8,156 bases of DNA from Methanoregula sp. (lineage in GTDB: Archaea > Halobacteriota > Methanomicrobia > Methanomicrobiales > Methanospirillaceae). Both the position numbers and the translations under genes were made by a program. Location: the NCBI GenBank assembly GCA_026394695.1, contig JAPKXT010000082.1, forward strand, positions 1 to 8,156, read 5' to 3'. A model generated the notes under the pieces. The model ran no database searches. It had not been told where the DNA came from and worked only from the letters and a program-made list of their open reading frames with translations. Positions within the stretch are counted from its first letter, which is position 1; the number at the start of each line of letters is the position of its first letter. Positions 6,115-8,156 of the stretch are shown here, in pieces.

Positions 6115-6615
6115 CTAGATGATGACATTTTTTACCTGCGACAATGCACGGATCTGTTCAACAACACCATCCGGCATGGATTCTTCAAGAATGATGACAA
6201 GCCGGGGCTCTTCGGAAAATTCCGGGTCGGTGACAAAGATCTGGCGGATGGAGACATCGTACCGGGCAAGGACCTGTACCACCGCACCGATTATTCCCCG
6301 CTCACTGGCATTTTTCGGCAGCACGGTGATGACATAAAAACCTAAAGATTCTGCAACCTTGCTCAGGTCAGGGGTTGCCCGCATGTTAAGAAAAATTTCG
6401 CGGAGGAGCGGGCGTTCAAGGATACGGCGTGCGGTTGAGTCCACAACCCGTCGATCCGATTCAATTGCTTTTGCCACCGCAGTTGCCGGTATCTCGATAC
6501 CATTGCAACTGATACGGGCATCTTCGGTCACCCCAAAACCGTTCTTTAATAAGAACCGTGCGACGCGGCTCTGGGAAGGTGAGTCGGCAAATTCATGAAT
6601 GATGTCAGACCACAT
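6115..6615 (-). CDS. ACT-domain regulator of amino acid metabolism (COG2150-like)
   Basis: The 166-residue product has an N-terminal helical part with HTH-like character (QSRVARFLLKNGFGVTED, then AVAKAIESDRRVVDSTARRI) and a C-terminal ACT domain at about 92-166. The ACT domain reads GFYVITVLPKNASERGIIGA, then VVQVLARYDVSIRQIFVTDP, and ends in VKNVII. ACT domains bind small ligands, usually amino acids, and the family is described as a predicted regulator of amino acid metabolism; ligand and target are unknown. Start ATG 6615 is preferred over GTG 6624 and GTG 6621. The TATA box in the palindrome at 6632-6651 would start transcription at about 6615, giving a leaderless mRNA. The gene ends in TAG. 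Confidence 0.8.
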   Translation of the reverse strand: MWSDIIHEFADSPSQSRVARFLLKNGFGVTEDARISCNGIEIPATAVAKAIESDRRVVDSTARRILERPLLREIFLNMRATPDLSKVAESLGFYVITVLPKNASERGIIGAVVQVLARYDVSIRQIFVTDPEFSEEPRLVIILEESMPDGVVEQIRALSQVKNVII

Positions 6616-6631
6616 AATCACCACTGGGTAC

Positions 6632-6651
6632 GATGTATATAAATATACATC
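6632..6651. promoter_or_regulatory. Perfect 20-bp palindrome containing a TATA box
   Basis: GATGTATAT and ATATACATC (9 bp each) flank AA in perfect inverted symmetry. The core reads TATATAAATA on one strand and TATTTATATA on the other, close to an archaeal TATA box on both. For the leftward ACT gene the spacing of about 26 bases lands on ATG 6615. The symmetry suggests that a dimeric regulator binds over the TATA box, or that the promoter fires in both directions. Confidence 0.65.
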
Positions 6652-6834
6652 TATGCAGTTCCGACACCATCCTGGCCGAGGAATTGATGTGCCCCTCTGG
6701 TAACAGAATTCTATTCGTATGCTTCAACGGGGTATCCAGATTCTGGTGGTGAGGGAAGGGGAAAAAATCTTTCAGGAAAAATGAGCTTACATAAGATTTT
6801 ATTAGATAGACAACCTTTTTGTAATGGCACAAAA
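6652..6834 (+). other. Spacer of about 180 bases; possible folded RNA
   Basis: No convincing protein gene lies here. On the plus strand, CCCTC (6693-6697) can pair with GAGGG (6751-6755), and CAGAAT (6704-6709) with ATTCTG (6740-6745), nested with small internal loops. If the palindromic TATA fires rightward, a transcript would start near 6668, just before this structure. There is no clear U-tract after it. This is a weak candidate for a non-coding RNA. Confidence 0.2.
6797..6804 (+). promoter_or_regulatory. TATA-like box for tRNA-Leu
   Basis: TTTTATTA lies about 31-38 bases before the mature tRNA 5' end. Archaeal spacing would start transcription near 6826, in ATGGCA, leaving a short 5' leader for RNase P to remove. 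Confidence 0.4.
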
Positions 6835-6919
6835 GCGAGGGTAGCCAAGCCAGGTCAAAGGCGCTAGGTTGAGGGCCTAGTCTCGTAGGAGTTCTTTGGT
6901 TCGAATCCCATCCCTCGCA
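6835..6919 (+). tRNA. tRNA-Leu (anticodon GAG)
   Basis: The acceptor GCGAGGG (6835-6841) pairs perfectly with CCCTCGC (6912-6918). T8 and A9 follow, then a D-arm with GCC/GGC and the GG of the D-loop. The anticodon stem CTAGG/CCTAG encloses TTGAGGG, giving anticodon GAG at 6871-6873, which reads leucine codons CUC and CUU. The long variable arm (6881-6894, CTC/GAG stem) and the discriminator A (6919) both fit class II tRNA-Leu. CCA is not encoded. Oddly, the T-stem TTTGG/CCCAT has only three Watson-Crick pairs (G-C, G-C, T-A) and two mismatches (T-C and T-T). It may still function, but this arm is weak. Confidence 0.93.
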
Positions 6920-6920
6920 T

Positions 6921-6967
6921 TCTGTTCTTGTGTTTTTCGCGATTTTTAGTTCTTATAAATTTTTTTT
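6921..6967 (+). terminator. T-tracts after tRNA-Leu
   Basis: Directly 3' of the tRNA the plus strand has T5 (6933-6937), T5 (6943-6947) and T8 (6960-6967). Successive T-tracts without a strong hairpin are the usual archaeal terminator. Confidence 0.55.
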
Positions 6968-7205
6968 AAGTTCCTTTAGTGATACTGAACCAGGGAGATA
7001 TTTTCTTTTTGCATGGTAAAAAAGGTACATTTCCTTGGATCAAGGTTTGAGGTATCCATGAAGTTACTTTTTTTATGTAATACTTAAACGAGCCAGAATC
7101 CTTTTTGAAACCTCAGGATTATTGTCAGTTATTTCATGAATGTTATTTTAACGACAAATGTATCTAAAAATACTTAATTACTATGAAAAACTGTACTATT
7201 GAACT
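6968..7205. other. AT-rich spacer with promoter region of the lipoprotein gene
   Basis: No gene is seen in this AT-rich stretch. AAAAATACTTAA (7166-7177) is a TATA-like element whose expected start, about 7198-7206, falls at or just before ATG 7206, so the lipoprotein mRNA may be leaderless or nearly so. An 8-codon ORF (ATG 7183) ends in a TGA overlapping ATG 7206, which is probably chance. Confidence 0.4.
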
Positions 7206-7967
7206 ATGAAACAGGTTGGTATCCGTATTATTTGCTGTGTCTCAATAATCCTTCTTGTCATTGCATCAGGATGTGTTACGCCCCCAAAAGAAAATAAAAT
7301 CATCTCCAAATCGGGAACTTCTCCTGGTGGTGATCCCCTTAATCCCGCTACAACAGAAACACCGAACTATGTAACTGAAGTGACGGCCTTTCTGACCGCT
7401 ACAACAACAAGTCAATATCGCACTGTTCCTCCAACCCCCCCCCCGGGGGATATTTATTGCCGTATTTATTCGACAAAGAATACCTATGCGTATAACAAAA
7501 CAGCAATAACGTTTAACCTGCAAAATCCCGCGATGTATATCAATTATACCGTGAATCCTTCCAATAGAACCTATTATAAATCGTATGCTTCTAAAATTAC
7601 GGGAGAAGGGGATAAAATTGTGAAAGTTGATGATTACAGTCCCTATTCATGGTTTGAAATCACTGTCAGGAGTAAATTAAATCCCGATAAAATCTACCTC
7701 AAGGATGGATTTGGAGCTGCAAAGGGTTATAATGAGTATCTGAACCGTACCCTTAAAATCGTTAACCGGGACGAAATGCAGATTGAATTCTATGGAAACA
7801 ACATAACCGCAACTGCCAGTGTATGGGTAAAACCAGAAGGAAATTTCAATGATACATCTCGATTCAATCTGACAACAGATTGTACCTATTTCGCGTCAAA
7901 TCCCAGGGATAGTTTGGGACCCCTTACTCCAACTCTAACCCCCACTCCAACTTGGACACAAGTATAA
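7206..7967 (+). CDS. Secreted lipoprotein, sequon-rich, function unknown, 253 aa
   Basis: The N-terminus MKQVGIRIICCVSIILL, with K2 and R7, a hydrophobic core (8-20) and the lipobox IASGC, predicts a signal peptide cleaved before C23 and a lipid anchor on the outer face of the membrane. A Thr/Pro-rich linker (about 24-80) follows. A beta-rich domain (about 82-240) comes next, with seven N-x-S/T glycosylation sequons (NKT, NYT, NRT twice, NIT, NDT, NLT). The C-terminal tail is Thr/Pro-rich (LTPTLTPTPTW). Such tails and anchors are frequent in Methanomicrobiales surface proteins. The domain itself is not recognised. The gene is noticeably more A/T-rich, especially at third codon positions, than the trm56-tfe operon, and it stands alone between two tRNA genes. 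Confidence 0.8.
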   Translation: MKQVGIRIICCVSIILLVIASGCVTPPKENKIISKSGTSPGGDPLNPATTETPNYVTEVTAFLTATTTSQYRTVPPTPPPGDIYCRIYSTKNTYAYNKTAITFNLQNPAMYINYTVNPSNRTYYKSYASKITGEGDKIVKVDDYSPYSWFEITVRSKLNPDKIYLKDGFGAAKGYNEYLNRTLKIVNRDEMQIEFYGNNITATASVWVKPEGNFNDTSRFNLTTDCTYFASNPRDSLGPLTPTLTPTPTWTQV

Positions 7968-7978
7968 TTACTATTCAC

Positions 7979-7997
7979 ACCTTTTTTCCGCTGTATT
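7979..7997 (+). terminator. T-rich terminator after the lipoprotein gene
   Basis: ACCTTTTTTCCGCTGTATTT begins 12 bases after the TAA. It is an oligo-T tract of the kind that ends archaeal transcripts. Confidence 0.45.
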
Positions 7998-8082
7998 TTA
8001 ATAAAAATCAAACTGGTACATTTTTCCGTGCGAACATGTTGTTTAGGAGTGTCGGAATCTATTATTTTTAAAAACGGTGAGT

Positions 8083-8110
8083 TATATAAATGATGAAAAC
8101 GATTTAAATA
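8083..8110 (+). promoter_or_regulatory. Promoter elements for the downstream tRNA
   Basis: Two TATA-like boxes are present: TATATAAA (8083-8090) and TTTAAATA (8103-8110). The first would start transcription near 8113, giving a 20-base leader. The second would start it at about 8132, right at the mature 5' end. The first matches the archaeal consensus better. Confidence 0.5.
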
Positions 8111-8132
8111 GGCAGGCAGTTGACACCTTCGT

Positions 8133-8156
8133 GTCCCGGTAGGGTAGTGGACATCC
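8133..8156 (+). tRNA. 5' part of a tRNA gene, probably tRNA-Glu (cut by window end)
   Basis: GTCCCGG (8133-8139) can be the 5' acceptor strand, followed by T8, A9 and GGGTAGTGGACATCC. This last element is the D-arm: G-C, G-C, G-T and T-A pairs closing a loop with the conserved GG. This D-arm is typical of archaeal tRNA-Glu and also of tRNA-Gln. The anticodon lies beyond the window, so the isotype is a guess. Confidence 0.65.

Noticed and set aside
6115..6117. TAG end of the ACT gene as a possible pyrrolysine codon
   Set aside because: Readthrough would add only seven residues before TAA, the protein already has a complete ACT domain, and no pyrrolysine genes are seen.
6899..6919. tRNA-Leu 3' end as an integration site
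   Set aside because: No second copy of the tRNA 3' end was found in the rest of the window and no integrase is present.
8090..8096. ATGATGA resembling the C box of a C/D guide RNA
   Set aside because: No matching D box or second C'/D' pair is found at a proper distance, and the bases overlap a TATA box.

Overview
The window looks like the chromosome of a methanogenic archaeon of the order Methanomicrobiales, probably near Methanoregula. The evidence is an archaeal transcription factor E gene (TFIIE-alpha homologue), an archaeal-type tRNA Cm56 methyltransferase, tRNA genes without an encoded CCA, AT-rich TATA-like boxes about 26 bases before apparent starts, and a Thr/Pro-tailed lipoprotein of a kind common in this group. 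The genus is an inference from protein style, not from a search.

Left third (1-3064): accessory in character. A SWIM zinc-finger protein reads leftward off the window edge (879 to 1). A 7-bp-stem palindrome (941-959) sits upstream of it. Positions 992-1242 hold what looks like a small gene broken by about three frameshifts. A gene-poor stretch with a 13-bp direct repeat follows. A leftward gene of unknown function (2053 to 1640) is next. It is preceded by an ORF that carries an in-frame TGA and whose end overlaps the next start as ATGA. After an A/T-rich spacer comes a leftward gene of unknown function (3064 to 2645).

Middle (3165-6068): a tight rightward operon of five genes. In order these are a 90-residue winged-helix protein, Trm56, a COG2232-like ATP-grasp enzyme of unknown substrate, TFE, and an HD-domain phosphohydrolase. 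Gaps are 13 bases or less, with overlaps of 4, 1 and 20 bases, so co-transcription and translational coupling are likely. It couples core information processing (tRNA modification, transcription initiation) with two enzymes of uncertain job. It ends in a T-rich convergent terminator facing a leftward ACT-domain regulator (6615 to 6115), which appears to be expressed from a leaderless transcript.

Right third (6632-8156): a perfect 20-bp palindrome containing a TATA box; a 180-base spacer that could fold as an RNA; tRNA-Leu(GAG) with an irregular T-stem; an AT-rich stretch with a single secreted lipoprotein gene rich in N-glycosylation sequons; and the first 24 bases of a second tRNA gene, probably Glu.

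No CRISPR array, transposase or phage gene was recognised. The best leads for something undescribed are the frameshifted small gene, the TGA-interrupted coupled ORF with the unknown gene behind it, and the ATP-grasp enzyme embedded between trm56 and tfe.
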